NCBI RefSeq assembly: GCF_001905825.1
Contig: NZ_LIVV01000012.1
Coordinates: 134,668-198,667 of the forward strand
Direction: 5' to 3'
From: Streptomyces sp. CB02009
Lineage (GTDB): Bacteria > Actinomycetota > Actinomycetes > Streptomycetales > Streptomycetaceae
Length of the DNA: 64,000 nt
Positions 43,322 to 53,192 of the stretch are shown piece after piece. Both the position numbers and the translations under genes were made by a program. The first letter of the stretch is position 1. The number at the start of each line of letters is the position of its first letter. The notes beneath the pieces were generated by a model. The model saw only the letters and a program-made list of their open reading frames with translations. It was not told the origin of the DNA and did no database searches.

Positions 43322-43918
43322 CTCCTGCAACGGCATCATCCAGCAGCGTGAACGGGAAAGACACTGCCGCGTCCCACGCCCCGGAATGCGGCGGCCGCAA
43401 GGCCCGCCTTGGACCGGCGCTCTCGACCAGGTGGCCTCACGCCCTGCGGGCGCGTGCGGCACGTCCACAGAAGAGCGGTTGTAGTTCATCACGAGGGCGC
43501 TGCTGGTATCGGGTCAGGGCCCATAGTCCCGGTGCTGGCTGTCCGCGCGGGCGGGGGACAGGACAGGTCCGTGAAGGCCAGGGGGATCCCGCAGGTGCCC
43601 GGTAAGCACCACGATCTTGAAGTCGACGGGCCTGTCATCGAAGGCAGACCAGAGGCAAAGACGGCCTCGGACCGAGACGGTTCGTCCTCTCACCGGGGAG
43701 CGCTCCTCATTAGGGAAGCGCGTGCCGTATGGGTGGCGTCAATAGTCCGGAAGGACTGATCGCCTTTTCCTGCGATGGCAGCTCGGAAGGGGCGCGGGCA
43801 TCGTGACTCGGGTCTGGACCGGGGCAAGCGGCCTGGCCAGCGGCTGCCGACTTCAGGCAGCCGGCAGCAAGAGACGCGATCCGTGCTCCTGGAGAGCCGC
43901 GACAAGCAAGGAGATTCC
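43322..43918. other. Gap upstream of the DUF11 protein
   Basis: About 600 bases with no supported gene; it probably carries the promoter of the following secreted protein. An open plus-strand frame (43409-43759) has a plausible second half but no start or family. Confidence 0.35.
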
Positions 43919-45244
43919 ATGGTGAACTACCGCCGCCCTGTCCTCGGACGGGTGCTGACGAGCGCGGCGATCGGCCTCATCCTGGCCGCCACGGGTTCAG
44001 GACTCGCACAGGCCAGCGGGAGCGCGGCTCCGGCCGCCTCCGAGCCGCGCGCGGTATGCCCGCCCACGCCCCTGTGGGCCAACACCGGCGGAGCCACTCC
44101 GACCCTGATCCAGTACGACAACGCGGGCAACACGATCAGCACCGCCCCGCTGCTCCGCGAGTACGGCGACATCGCGTTCAGCCCGAACGGCTCCACCCTC
44201 TACGGCATAAACTTCCCCGACGCGGCCACGCTCTACACGATCAACCCGGTCACCGGGGCGGAGACCGCGAGCATTCCGATCACGGGGCCGCTCGCCGAGG
44301 TGGCCGCCATCAACGGCCTGACCGCCCGCGCGGACGGCATGCTGATCGTCGGCTCCTTCGCCACCAGCCAGATCTTCCTGCTCGACCCCGCCACCGGCCT
44401 CTCCACGCTGTTCCCCGCCTCCTTCCCGGCGGACATCGTGTCGGCCGGCGACTTCATCACCCTGGACGACGGCGACATCCTCGCCTTCGGCGCCCCGGAC
44501 ACCACCAGCCCCTCTCCCGTCTTCCGGATCCGCCCCGACAACACCGTCATCCAGATCGGCACGGTCCCGCAGACCTTCGGCGCCGCCAAGTCCGCCAGCC
44601 AGGTGTACGCCTTCGCCTCCAACGGAGACATCAACCAGATCAACAGCCTACCCATCACCGCGTCGACCGCGCCCCTGCCGATCACGACCATCAAGGCAAC
44701 CGGCAGCGGCTTCTACGGCGCCACATCCACCCAGGACGCCGGCACCTGCGTCGCTCCCGCCTACACGATCGCCAAGAAGGCGACTCCGGCGGGCAGGGCG
44801 CATGAGGGTGACACCATCACCTACACCGTCACCGTCAAGAACACCGGCACCACAGCCGCCAGCGGCAACTTCTCCGACGACCTCAGCGACGTCCTGGACG
44901 ACGCCACCCTCGTCGCGGGCTCGGTGACCTCCACCTCCGGCACCGCCACCGTCACCGACAGCACCCTGAACTGGACCGGCACCCTCGCCCCCGGCGCCAC
45001 CGCGACCGTCACCTACAAGGCGAAGGTCAACACCCCCGACAACGGCGACCGCCTGTTGACCAACGTCGCCGTGCCGACGGCCCCGGGCGGCACCTGCGCC
45101 ACCTCCCGCGGCTGCACCACCACCATCAAGGTCGACAAGAAGTGCGACAAGCCCGGCCACGGCGGCTACGGCGACACCAACGGCTACGGTGACAGTAAGA
45201 GCGACAGCAAGGGCAAGTGGATGAAGCCCACTATCACCCACTGA
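43919..45244 (+). CDS. Secreted protein with beta-propeller-like region and DUF11 domain
   Basis: 441 residues from the ATG at 43919, chosen for AAGGAG at 43907-43912; the frame is open further upstream. Signal peptide at 1-32 (LTSAAIGLILAATGSGLAQA). Residues 50-285 form repeated short beta segments (GDIAFSPNGSTLYGINFPDA; TLYTINPVTGAETASIPITG) like a beta-propeller. Residues 295-405 are a DUF11 repeat (GDTITYTVTVKNTGTTAASG; LNWTGTLAPGATATVTYKAK). The tail is Gly/Asp/Lys-rich (HGGYGDTNGYGDSKSDSKGK). There is no cell-wall sorting signal. Likely an extracellular surface protein of unknown role. Confidence 0.85.
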   Translation: MVNYRRPVLGRVLTSAAIGLILAATGSGLAQASGSAAPAASEPRAVCPPTPLWANTGGATPTLIQYDNAGNTISTAPLLREYGDIAFSPNGSTLYGINFPDAATLYTINPVTGAETASIPITGPLAEVAAINGLTARADGMLIVGSFATSQIFLLDPATGLSTLFPASFPADIVSAGDFITLDDGDILAFGAPDTTSPSPVFRIRPDNTVIQIGTVPQTFGAAKSASQVYAFASNGDINQINSLPITASTAPLPITTIKATGSGFYGATSTQDAGTCVAPAYTIAKKATPAGRAHEGDTITYTVTVKNTGTTAASGNFSDDLSDVLDDATLVAGSVTSTSGTATVTDSTLNWTGTLAPGATATVTYKAKVNTPDNGDRLLTNVAVPTAPGGTCATSRGCTTTIKVDKKCDKPGHGGYGDTNGYGDSKSDSKGKWMKPTITH

Positions 45245-45308
45245 CGCATCACCACCGGGACCCGTCACCAGGCTGACGGCGCCCCGCTTCACGTACCGAG
45301 ATCACCAG

Positions 45309-45340
45309 GGCCGCTCCCCCCACCCGCCAGGGAAGCGGCC
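45309..45340 (+). terminator. Hairpin after the DUF11 protein gene
   Basis: GGCCGCT-CCC at 45309-45318 pairs with GGGAAGCGGCC at 45330-45340 around an 11-base loop, followed by TTG. It can also serve the convergent FadR gene ending at 45438. Confidence 0.55.
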
Positions 45341-45437
45341 TTGCCCCGTCTCACGGATATCACCTGGCCCTCGTCTGCTCGGCGAGACCGGCTCGACCTG
45401 GACGGCACCGGCCCAACCCACTCCGCAGTGGTCGACC

Positions 45438-46124
45438 TCAGGAGAGACCCTCCATCATGACCTGCTCCGTCATGCGCAGATATGCCTCGGCGGTGCTCTT
45501 CGCGGCGTCTCGGTCACCTGCGGCCACGGCATCAACGACCGGCTTCAGCCGACCGTGGGCCACACCAGGATCCGTGAACGGACCTACCAGAGCGGCCCGT
45601 ACCGGGAAGTAGGCGTTGAAGAGGGTGTTGGTGAGCAAGACGTAGACGCGATTGCCGGTCGCGCGGGCCAGGGCGCGGTGCACCTCGATGTCGGCGAGCT
45701 GGACACCGTCTCCCGGATCGGCCATTCGCACGGCCTCCAGGAGACGGAACAATTCGCTGCGTTGCGTGTCAGTAACTTGGCTGGCAGCACGCTCGGCAAT
45801 CAACGCACCGACGCTGCGACGGACTTCGAAGATCTCCCCGATCCAGTCAGGGTTGTGGCGCACGAGCATGGGCAACAGATCAGCGCCTCCCGTACGGGCA
45901 AAGTCGCGCACACGAGTGCCGATACCGTGATGGGTCTCCAGCAGTCCTGCCTGGACGAGTCGGCTGAAGGCATGCTTGAGCGTCGTCCGGGTGACTCCGT
46001 ACCCCTGCGCCAGCTGCCGTTCGGAAGGCAGAAGACTTCCTATGGCGTGGCGACCAGCGAGGATGTCCTTGCGTAGACGACCTTCTAGGACATCGACAAT
46101 GGTTTCGCGGGGCAGCGCCTCCAC
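45438..46124 (-). CDS. GntR-family transcriptional regulator, FadR subgroup
   Basis: 228 residues from the GTG at 46124, with GGGAGGTGA upstream. The N-terminal winged helix is at about 8-75 (RKDILAGRHAIGSLLPSERQ, then GYGVTRTTLKHAFSRLVQAG and HHGIGTRVRDF). The C-terminal all-helical FCD ligand domain is at about 85-220 (EVRRSVGALIAERAA, then FHR-type metal residue region VHRALARATGNR). FadR-type regulators bind acyl-CoA or carboxylic acids and repress adjacent catabolic genes. The nearest candidate target is the phosphoesterase gene 100 bases upstream in the same direction. Confidence 0.88.
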   Translation of the reverse strand: MEALPRETIVDVLEGRLRKDILAGRHAIGSLLPSERQLAQGYGVTRTTLKHAFSRLVQAGLLETHHGIGTRVRDFARTGGADLLPMLVRHNPDWIGEIFEVRRSVGALIAERAASQVTDTQRSELFRLLEAVRMADPGDGVQLADIEVHRALARATGNRVYVLLTNTLFNAYFPVRAALVGPFTDPGVAHGRLKPVVDAVAAGDRDAAKSTAEAYLRMTEQVMMEGLS

Positions 46125-46224
46125 GACTCACCTCCCACGATGGACAGGACACTGGATCATCCAAGCATTCGTTGCGATTGCGGGAAGTCAAGAGGCCGAC
46201 ACCGCTCCGCATCCGAGCAACCCG

Positions 46225-47964
46225 TCACAAGGCGAACGGGGCCGGAAGGAGGAGACGGGTGTTGCGATCGGTTCTCTGACCGCAGGATCCAGAACTGCCG
46301 AGACCGGTTCTCTTCTGCCAGTCGTTGAGTGCCAGTTCGCGGGCTTTCGACGCCAGGCCCATGGGGGTGGTGGGAGTACTGATCTGTGTGGGTGCGTCGG
46401 TGTCGAGGATGGTGGTGAAGATCGAGACGGTGTCCGGTGTGGCCGAGACCTCGATGATCCGGCTCTGCTGGGGCCAGTCGATATGGGCTGCGGTGGTGAC
46501 CTCCCAGAATCCTCCGAGCTGGGGCCACGTGGAGGGTCGGGAGTGCGGCAGGATCCTGTTCCTATGAGTGTGTCCGTTGACCAGTGCGATGACATTGGGG
46601 TGCTGCAGCAGCAGTGCCCGTACGGCGTCTCCGTCCTTCCGTGGGGACCACCAGTCCCAGGGGCTGGACGTGTTACCCATGGTGTCCAGCGTGTGGTGGG
46701 AGAAGACCACGAAGAGCCGGTCGGTGACGTTGTGGCCGACCAGGTCTCCGGCGGGGGTGAGGTACTGCCGGCTGCCGCGTCGGAGTTCCGTCTGCAACCA
46801 CCGGTACTGTTCGGCGTCGATCGAGCCGTCCGCGCCGCCGTTGTCGTTGACCGTGTCCAGCACGAGGCAGCGGACCGGCCCATTGTCGAACGCGTAGTAG
46901 GCGGTCCCGTCCGTGCGGTTGGCGGCGGTGAATCCATGACCCACCGGCCCTCCCGTAGTGGCGAAGTGCTCCTCGATCATCTCCGCCTTGCTCAGCAGGC
47001 GCCGTGCCGGATCCGGGGTGACGGTCCTCAGCGGGCCGGTAAGAGCTGTCTCCAGTGCCTTGCCGAGGTCCAGGGAGGCGGCCGTTCGGGCCGTTTCTTC
47101 CAGGTCCGCGGGCCATCCGACCGGCTTCACCGAACCTGTGGCGATCTCGTTCAGCAGCCACCCCGTGGGCACGTTGCCCTGAACGAGGCAGTCGTGGTTG
47201 CCATAGACGGCGTACCAGGGCATCCCGATCCCAGCCGCGGTAAAAGGTCGACGTGCCTGTTCCAGCAGCCCCGGAATCTGGGGAAAGCCCCACAACCTCT
47301 TCGGCCGGTCCGGTGAGGCAGCGGGGTCGGGGTGCCAGTAAGCGACATCGAACCGCTCCAGGTCGGCAACCCCCTCCCAACGACTGGAGCTGCCGGAGTC
47401 GGGTCGGATGACGCCGCCGTCCAGTAGGTCGATGTACCAGCGCATCTCGTTGAACTGCGCGTTGTCTACACTGTCACCGGTCACCACCGCGAACGTGACC
47501 GGGAGTCCGGTCGCGGGCCCGGCGCCGACCCGTGCGACGGCTCGGGCCATCGCGTCGACCACATGCGTGGACAGCATCTCCTGCGGACGATGTGATGCTG
47601 CCAGTGCGGCGCCCCAGGACGACGAACCAGGGTCGGCGTACCGGTCGAGGAACTCCACGCGCGCCGGCGACTGGGCATCTGCCACATGCAGGTCCGTCAA
47701 CTGAGAGAAGGCCAGCAGAGGGCGCCCCACCCCGGACGACGCGACAGTTCCGCCGAGCTCCCCGCGCACCACGTGCGGCTCACCCGCACCTACGAGCACG
47801 GCCCGGTAGCCACCCACGCCCTCTGGGCCGGGAAGCAATGTCCGCGTCAGCGTCGTGCCCGACGAAGCGCTCTGCTCAGCGAACGCCGGCTGAGGTACGC
47901 CCAGGGCACCCGCTGCCGCGCCTAACGCGGCGACTTCCAACAATCTCCGACGCGAAATAGCCAT
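46225..47964 (-). CDS. Tat-exported metallophosphoesterase (TIGR03767-like)
   Basis: 579 residues from the ATG at 47964. A twin-arginine signal (ISRRRLLEVAALGAAAGALG) is at 1-30. The calcineurin-like metal motifs are in order: LLAFSQLTDLHVADAQSPAR (DxH), FAVVTGDSVDN (GD), AVYGNHDCLVQG (GNHD), FVVFSHHTLDTM and LVNGHTHRN (GHxH). The long insertions between motifs match the actinobacterial TIGR03767 group. The enzyme is exported folded and hydrolyses a phosphomono- or diester outside the cell. It stands alone between the FadR gene and a gap. Confidence 0.9.
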   Translation of the reverse strand: MAISRRRLLEVAALGAAAGALGVPQPAFAEQSASSGTTLTRTLLPGPEGVGGYRAVLVGAGEPHVVRGELGGTVASSGVGRPLLAFSQLTDLHVADAQSPARVEFLDRYADPGSSSWGAALAASHRPQEMLSTHVVDAMARAVARVGAGPATGLPVTFAVVTGDSVDNAQFNEMRWYIDLLDGGVIRPDSGSSSRWEGVADLERFDVAYWHPDPAASPDRPKRLWGFPQIPGLLEQARRPFTAAGIGMPWYAVYGNHDCLVQGNVPTGWLLNEIATGSVKPVGWPADLEETARTAASLDLGKALETALTGPLRTVTPDPARRLLSKAEMIEEHFATTGGPVGHGFTAANRTDGTAYYAFDNGPVRCLVLDTVNDNGGADGSIDAEQYRWLQTELRRGSRQYLTPAGDLVGHNVTDRLFVVFSHHTLDTMGNTSSPWDWWSPRKDGDAVRALLLQHPNVIALVNGHTHRNRILPHSRPSTWPQLGGFWEVTTAAHIDWPQQSRIIEVSATPDTVSIFTTILDTDAPTQISTPTTPMGLASKARELALNDWQKRTGLGSSGSCGQRTDRNTRLLLPAPFAL

Positions 47965-48497
47965 GTGTGCCTCGCCCTTCGAACTGGATGAGTGGCTCAT
48001 CCAGAGAACTACTGTCTGCTGGCGCCGTCAAGAGACCTCCGCACCTGAGACTTCTGGGTCCTGAGCATGAGGAGGAGGAAGGCGGAGGAAGGCGGACACG
48101 GGTCGTCGTTCGACGGGGCGTGGGGCCCGTTGAGCGTGCTCTGCACACGACGGTCAGCAGGAGGACGCGAACACGAGGAGCCCGGAAAGCCGCCAGCCGC
48201 CTGTGCGAGAAGGTGAAACCACGTCGGCGCCGCGTCTCGGCCCTCACGAGGCAGCGGCGAACCGTTGACCTGAAGGCGGCCCTCACCGGAACTCGCCCGC
48301 AACATGGCCCGGCGCCCGCGCTGACCGGTTCGCTAGCGGCGCCTGAGGACCGATACGTCGATACCACTCTGAGCAACTGGGCCCGAACCGCATTCTGCCC
48401 GTCGTCTCGCACGGTCTCTGTTTCGATTCGTTGCGCTTGCACGTCCGGCGTGAGGTGCTGTTCGAGGCTGTGTCGGCTGAGCCTTTCCCGCCACGAG
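47965..48497. other. Gap with no recognised gene
   Basis: About 530 bases. It contains the upstream region of the phosphoesterase gene. Frames here are Arg/Pro/Ser-rich shadows and I see no family pattern. Confidence 0.4.
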
Positions 48498-49109
48498 TCA
48501 GGTGCAGTGATAGGCGAAGGTCCCCTCAGCCGTGTGCGAGGTGGGCGAGGTGACGACGAGGCGTGCCGTGGCCCGGTGGGACCCGGTTCCGTGGAAGGTC
48601 CACAGGAGGTGGAGGCTCGCCTCCTCCTGGCCTCGGGACAGCGTCTCGCGCAGAGTGCCGGAGCGGGTGCCGTCGCTGCGTTCCCAGTGGTACGTGAAGG
48701 TGCCAGGCCTGCCGTTGGCGCGGACGACGCCGACGACGTTCGCCGTGCCGTTGCAGTCGAGTGCCTGGCCGGGAGTGGTGACGGCGACGGACCGCACCGC
48801 TACCTGGGGACCGAAGTTCCACCACGCGAGGAAGAGTAGGACGGCACAGAGGATCAGAGCCGCGGGCACGTATCGGAGCGGCCGCCGCCGGCGACGGGGC
48901 TGCGACGCCGGAGGCGGTCCTCCGGGCAGCGCGCCATGCCAGATCAGGGCTGCGGTGGGGGTGTTCTCGGCGCGCCGGGCGACGACCGAGGTCACTCCCG
49001 GGCCGAAGCGGAGGACGTCGCCCTCGACACGGTCGGGCTCGATGTCCGGGGCTGGGTGCTCGAACCAGTGGCTGCCGAGTTCGGTCGCGCAGTAGTCGTC
49101 GTCGTTCAT
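48498..49109 (-). CDS. Membrane-anchored hypothetical protein coupled to the Ser/Thr kinase
   Basis: 203 residues. A soluble acidic N-terminus (MNDDDYCATELGSHWFEHPA) is followed by a basic stretch and one membrane helix at about 80-96 (VPAALILCAVLLFLAWW), then an extracytoplasmic beta-domain of about 105 residues (GTFTYHWERSDGTRSGTLRE, then HRATARLVVTSPTSH) ending with FAYHCT. Two Cys (LDCNGT and YHC) may pair. The start overlaps the kinase stop (ATGA at 49106-49109), and its outer domain resembles the C-terminal part of the kinase in length and Trp/Tyr pattern. It may share its ligand. Function unknown. Confidence 0.65.
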   Translation of the reverse strand: MNDDDYCATELGSHWFEHPAPDIEPDRVEGDVLRFGPGVTSVVARRAENTPTAALIWHGALPGGPPPASQPRRRRRPLRYVPAALILCAVLLFLAWWNFGPQVAVRSVAVTTPGQALDCNGTANVVGVVRANGRPGTFTYHWERSDGTRSGTLRETLSRGQEEASLHLLWTFHGTGSHRATARLVVTSPTSHTAEGTFAYHCT

Positions 49110-50782
49110 GCGATCTCACATCGCCGGATGAAGACCTGTTGGAAGGAACCGCCGCTCGCTGCGGGAGGGTCCGTGGTCGCGTTCACGCCCCAGTAGCAGT
49201 CTCCGCCGCGGAAGGCGTGGGTGACGGTGAGGGTGTACTCGGTGGCTCCCTGACGCCGGATGGTCTGGGAGCCGTCCGGTGCGCCTGGCGCACCGCTCTG
49301 GTCGCTGGTGGACCAGGAGGTGAGAAGAGTGATCGGGCCCGTGCCGTCGGTTGTGATCCGCACGGTGGCCTCGCCGGTGCGCGAACCGGTCTGGCGCAGG
49401 CTCGTGACGGAGACCGCCCGCACGGAGACGGGCTGCGTCGTCAGGGTCGTTGTCGGCGTGGGCGAAGCTCTGGTCGACCGTGTCGCGGGCGGGGTGGTGG
49501 CCGTCGGAGAGGTGGCCGAGGGGCCAGTGCCGGGTGTCGTGGCTGCGTCGTCCGACGCGGACCCGTCGGGAGCCACGGACGGGATGGTCGCGGGGGCCTT
49601 GGTGGTCGCGGGCGTCTCGGCCGAAGCCGAGAGTGACGGTGAGGCCGTGGTCGTGGTCGGTTCCGGAGTGGGATCGGTGCTCGGGTCAGAGGGCGTGGTG
49701 CTCGGCCCGGTGTTGGTGACGGCGGACGCCCGGGCGGTGGGCCGGTCCCCCTCTGTTCCCTCGGTACCCACCTGCGCTGCGACGGCGAACAGGGTCGCGA
49801 GGACGAGCGCGCCCGCACCTGCGGACACTCCGAAGGGGAGCCGGCGGGGGCGCGGCGCCTGCGGCTGGACCAGGGCGGTCGTGGCGAAGGCTGTGGTGCC
49901 CTGAGCTATTCCGCCGGAAGAGGGGAAGAGCAAGGGGAGGAGTGCGGCCAGGGCGGCGAGGCGGCCGCGTCCCCGTTCCTCCCAGTCCGAGCCGTAGGCG
50001 GCGGTGGCGACCGATTCGAGTTCGCTGACGAATGCGGCAGCGTTCTCCGGCCGCGCGTGCGGGGTCTTGGCGAGGCCGCGCCTGATGAGCGGGCGCAGAG
50101 ACTCCGGTGCCTGCTCGTCGGGCACGGGAGCCTTGAGATGCTGGAGGGCCAGTTCGGCGAAGTTGTCCCCGGCGAACGGCTTGCGTCCGGTCAGGCACTC
50201 GAAGAACGTCGCGGTCGCCGCGTAGACGTCGGCGGCGGGTGTGGCGGGAGCACCACTCCACTGCTCGGGGGCCATGTAGGCGGGAGTACCGGCTACGCCC
50301 GGCCTGCTGTCGTGCCCGGTGGCGATCCCGAAGTCGACGAGCTTGGAGGAGCCGTCGGCGGCGACGAGGACGTTTTCGGGCTTGTAGTCGCGGTGCACGA
50401 CGCCTGCCCGGTGGGCGGCGGCGAGACCGAGGAGGGACCCCTTGAGGACGACGAGAGCGGCTTCAGGCCCGGTGGAGCCCTCCCGGGCCAGGAGGGCGCG
50501 CAGGGCGATGCCGTCGACCAACTCCATGACGATGGCCGCGCCCTGGGGGGCCTCCACGTACTCATAGAGTTCCACGACGTACGGGGTGTTCAGGGCGCCG
50601 AGCAGCCTTGCCTCGGAGCGGAAACCATGCACGAACACCTCGTCCGCGCGGAGCTGTTCACTCAGGTACTTCACGGCCACCGACATCCCGGTCGCGTCGT
50701 GCCTGGCCAGCACGACGCGACCGCTGGCCCCCGCGCCCAGTTCCCGGGATTCCGTGTACCCCGGCACCGTCCAGGCCATCAT
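49106..50782 (-). CDS. Eukaryotic-type Ser/Thr protein kinase with extracytoplasmic domain
   Basis: About 558 residues from the ATG at 50782 (GGGGA upstream); a longer frame from 50875 is possible. The kinase domain covers about 8-260: Gly loop ELGAGASGRVVLARHD, lysine in VAVKYLSEQ, catalytic loop VVHRDYKPENVLV, DFG in LVDFGIATGHDS, activation-end APEQWSG. A membrane helix is at about 325-342 (FGVSAGAGALVLATLFAVAA). A Ser/Thr/Pro-rich linker of about 110 residues leads to an extracytoplasmic domain of about 100 residues with two Cys (GGDCYWGVN, RRCEIA). It probably phosphorylates cytoplasmic targets in response to an outside signal. Coupled with the gene at 48498-49109. Confidence 0.92.
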   Translation of the reverse strand: MMAWTVPGYTESRELGAGASGRVVLARHDATGMSVAVKYLSEQLRADEVFVHGFRSEARLLGALNTPYVVELYEYVEAPQGAAIVMELVDGIALRALLAREGSTGPEAALVVLKGSLLGLAAAHRAGVVHRDYKPENVLVAADGSSKLVDFGIATGHDSRPGVAGTPAYMAPEQWSGAPATPAADVYAATATFFECLTGRKPFAGDNFAELALQHLKAPVPDEQAPESLRPLIRRGLAKTPHARPENAAAFVSELESVATAAYGSDWEERGRGRLAALAALLPLLFPSSGGIAQGTTAFATTALVQPQAPRPRRLPFGVSAGAGALVLATLFAVAAQVGTEGTEGDRPTARASAVTNTGPSTTPSDPSTDPTPEPTTTTASPSLSASAETPATTKAPATIPSVAPDGSASDDAATTPGTGPSATSPTATTPPATRSTRASPTPTTTLTTQPVSVRAVSVTSLRQTGSRTGEATVRITTDGTGPITLLTSWSTSDQSGAPGAPDGSQTIRRQGATEYTLTVTHAFRGGDCYWGVNATTDPPAASGGSFQQVFIRRCEIA

Positions 50783-51128
50783 TCCCCATACCCCGGCACA
50801 GTGGCCGTCTCCCTCGTCAGGGACGGACTCTTGCCAGAGTCGGCCTGATCCATCTGTCTCGTCCTCGATCGACACCGCTGGTGCGGTTCTCGCGTGCCTC
50901 TTTTCGAGCCAGGCGCCCTAGATGTTCTCGTGCGCGTGGCAATCGTGGGTGAGCAGGACCTACTCAAGTGACCGGAGCGACGAATTGAGATGGGGTCCAT
51001 GCCGTCGGCGCGGACCCGGCGTCGAAGCGTCTGCGATGCAGGTCAGGCGACCGGGCAGATGGCCGGTCCGGCACTTCATGAATGCGGCGTGCTGAGCGCT
51101 CCGCCGGTGCAGCAGCTAGTGCCGAGGG
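50783..51128. other. Gap upstream of the kinase
   Basis: About 350 bases. It includes the possible longer kinase N-terminus (50783-50875) and the promoters of two divergent genes. Nothing else is recognisable. Confidence 0.35.
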
Positions 51129-51635
51129 ATGTGCCGTCCGCGATCACCGTTGTGCCCCGCCGCCGTGGCGGGTAGGTCGTACCGGGAGCGGTCTCCGCAG
51201 CAGCTGGTCGCCTTCCGCGTCGGGAGGCGGTGGGACACGTACTGGGCCGAGCAACTCCTCCCGGCCTGGAAGGCTGAGCGGGATGCGGGCCGGGTGCCGC
51301 GGCCGCCGTACGGGCCGCTGACGGCGATGCTGAAGGACACCGCCGAGTGCGGGAACCTCGCCTGCGACGATCGGGTCGACGTCCACACGGATCAGCCCTG
51401 TGCCGCGTGCGCGACCCGCGCGCAGGATCGGCTCGCGGACCGCGCGGCGCCACAGGACCACCCGGGCGTTCCGGACGAGCCTCCGGTCCTCCCGGCGCAG
51501 CGGGAGCGGGTCGTCGTAGACCACTCCGCCGGCCTCCGGCCCGAGTGCGACGACTGCGGGCGTCCGTTCGCGGCTGAGACCGCCGAGACGCTGTGCGTGG
51601 ACTGCCGCCCGAGCTCCGTCCCGGCCCCCTTCTGA
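51129..51635 (+). CDS. Zinc-ribbon-like hypothetical protein
   Basis: 168 residues from the ATG at 51129 (GAGGG directly upstream; a GTG at 51165 is an alternative). The central part reads GRRWDTYWAEQLLPAWKAER followed by ECGNLACDDR. Two Cys-pair clusters are visible: CAACATRAQDR together with the preceding Cys residues, and ECDDCGRPFAAETAETLCVD followed by C (two CxxC pairs, 13 residues apart), a zinc-ribbon-like arrangement. I do not recognise the family. Such proteins occur in mobile parts of Streptomyces genomes. A hairpin terminator follows at once. Confidence 0.6.
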   Translation: MCRPRSPLCPAAVAGRSYRERSPQQLVAFRVGRRWDTYWAEQLLPAWKAERDAGRVPRPPYGPLTAMLKDTAECGNLACDDRVDVHTDQPCAACATRAQDRLADRAAPQDHPGVPDEPPVLPAQRERVVVDHSAGLRPECDDCGRPFAAETAETLCVDCRPSSVPAPF

Positions 51636-51642
51636 CCACGCA

Positions 51643-51673
51643 GTGGCGTACGGCTGTCAGTGCCGTACGCCAC
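51643..51673 (+). terminator. Hairpin terminator after the zinc-ribbon protein
   Basis: An 11-base perfect stem (GTGGCGTACGG at 51643-51653, complement at 51663-51673) with a 9-base loop, 8 bases after the stop. Confidence 0.8.
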
Positions 51674-52294
51674 CATTCCCCAAGAGCTTCTAGATGGTGA
51701 ACAGTCACCGACTCGATCTACGTAATGGGGACCCTTGGCATGCCGATCGTGAAGATCGGTGTGTCGAATGACCCGCAGCTTCGCCTTCGATCCTCGCCCG
51801 CACCGCCACCCCGGTCTTCCCGCACGGCCGCTCCCTGATGCCCGGCCTTCACCTGGCCGCCGCCCGACCCGACCGCGTCCTGGCCGTCGAGTACCGGCAG
51901 CAGTGGGAACCCGGCCGCCAACACCTCCACGCCCACCCCGTCGAACCCGACTGCGGACACCTCACCTTGCCCACCGCCCCCGGCCTGGGCGCCGCCCCGA
52001 GGAGCGCACCATGCTGAACACGCCCCGCGCCCTGCCCGTACGCGGCCGCACCGTCCCCGCCGCCACCGGCCCCCTGCTCGACCCTGTGGGCCGGCCGCCC
52101 TGGCTGCCGCGGCGCCGACGGTTGGCCCGCTGGCCTCTCGACTCGGGGACCGCGTACGGAGGAGAAGCCCCGGGGCGTCACTCGAAGCCGATCGATGGGG
52201 AGGTCGGGCCGGCTGGTCGTTGACCCGCTCTCTGTGCGCCCCCGCGTCGAGTGATCCCCGGTGTGGGGGCGCCATGCGTTCCTGGCCGGGGTGG
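51674..52294. other. Gap with two doubtful small ORFs
   Basis: About 620 bases. On the plus strand, an ATG at 51838 opens a 59-codon frame (MPGLHLAAARPDRVLAVEYR), whose stop overlaps an ATG at 52011 that opens a 70-codon frame (LNTPRALPVRGRTVPAATGP) after a GGAG. The overlap looks like a coupled pair, but neither has a recognised family and both are Pro/Arg-rich. I do not call them as genes. Confidence 0.35.
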
Positions 52295-52980
52295 CTAGAG
52301 GGCGGGGGTGTAGTGGACGACGGTGGTCTCGCAGGCCTCGGCGTACACCTTCAGCGCGTCGGCCTCGTTCTGGTCGGCGGTGAGGCCCCAGCGGAGCTTC
52401 GTGGCGACCCACTCGGAGACGTAGCGGCAGTGCGCGTCGGGGAGGGGCGGCATCCACTCGGCCGGGTCCTGGTCGCTCTTGGACCGGTTCGACCGTGCGG
52501 TGACCGCGACGAGAGACGTAGCGGCGTCCTGGTCGTTGGCGTAGGCCTCCCGCCGTGCCGCGGTCCAGGCGCTGGCCCCGGAATCCCAGGCCTCGGCGAG
52601 CGGGACCATGTGGTCGATGTCGAGTTTGGCGGGGTCGTTGACCTCCTGACCGTCGTAATACGACTTCCACAGCCCGCCGACAGCTTGCAGCCGGCCGCCA
52701 CCGTCGGTACCTCGACGGCCTCGGCCAGGAGGACCTCGTTGCGGGTGTTGCAGCCGTCTGCCAGGTCCAGGCCGCGGTTCCAGTGCTTGAAGCTCTCACG
52801 CTGGTAGCCCGCGCGAGACTCGTCGGCAAGGGGGACCTGCCCGACGGCATCGGCCAGGTTCAACACCCGAGCGCCCGCAGGGGTGGCCGGGGCGGCTGTG
52901 GCCGCCGAAGGGAGAGCGACCGGGGTCAGGGCAAGAGAAAGAGCGGCAGCGCCACGAATCAGGTTCTTGATCACGAACAC
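52295..52980 (-). pseudogene. Secreted HNH endonuclease-family protein with a frameshift
   Basis: The first frame (from ATG 52980) gives a Sec signal peptide (IRGAAALSLALTPVALPSAA) and the N-terminal half, with GCNTRNEVLLAEAVEVPTVA. Near 52685 the frame must shift: inserting one G would continue GGLWKSYYDGQEVNDPAKLD, then the HNH centre IDHMVPLAEAWDSGASAWTA in the second frame, ending at 52295 with CRYVSEWVATKLRWGLTADQ. DH of the metal motif and the downstream Asn/His are kept. Intact members are secreted nucleases of about 210-230 residues. A single-base deletion, real or a sequencing error, breaks the gene. Confidence 0.85.
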
Positions 52981-53192
52981 AGGGATATCGGTCCAGCACC
53001 CTGTTCCGCTGCGTGATGAGAGTCTCCGTCAGCCGTGTGGGGGAGCACGTTCACTGCCGAATCGATCCCGCACAGGACCGCGCCCACCGGTCCCTCAGCG
53101 GGCGCCCGGGGCCGTACTGACGGACGATGAGACGGAGCCCGCCCGGGAAGCCGTCGCACGTTGCACCGGGCGGGCAGCTCACTGCCTGTGGA

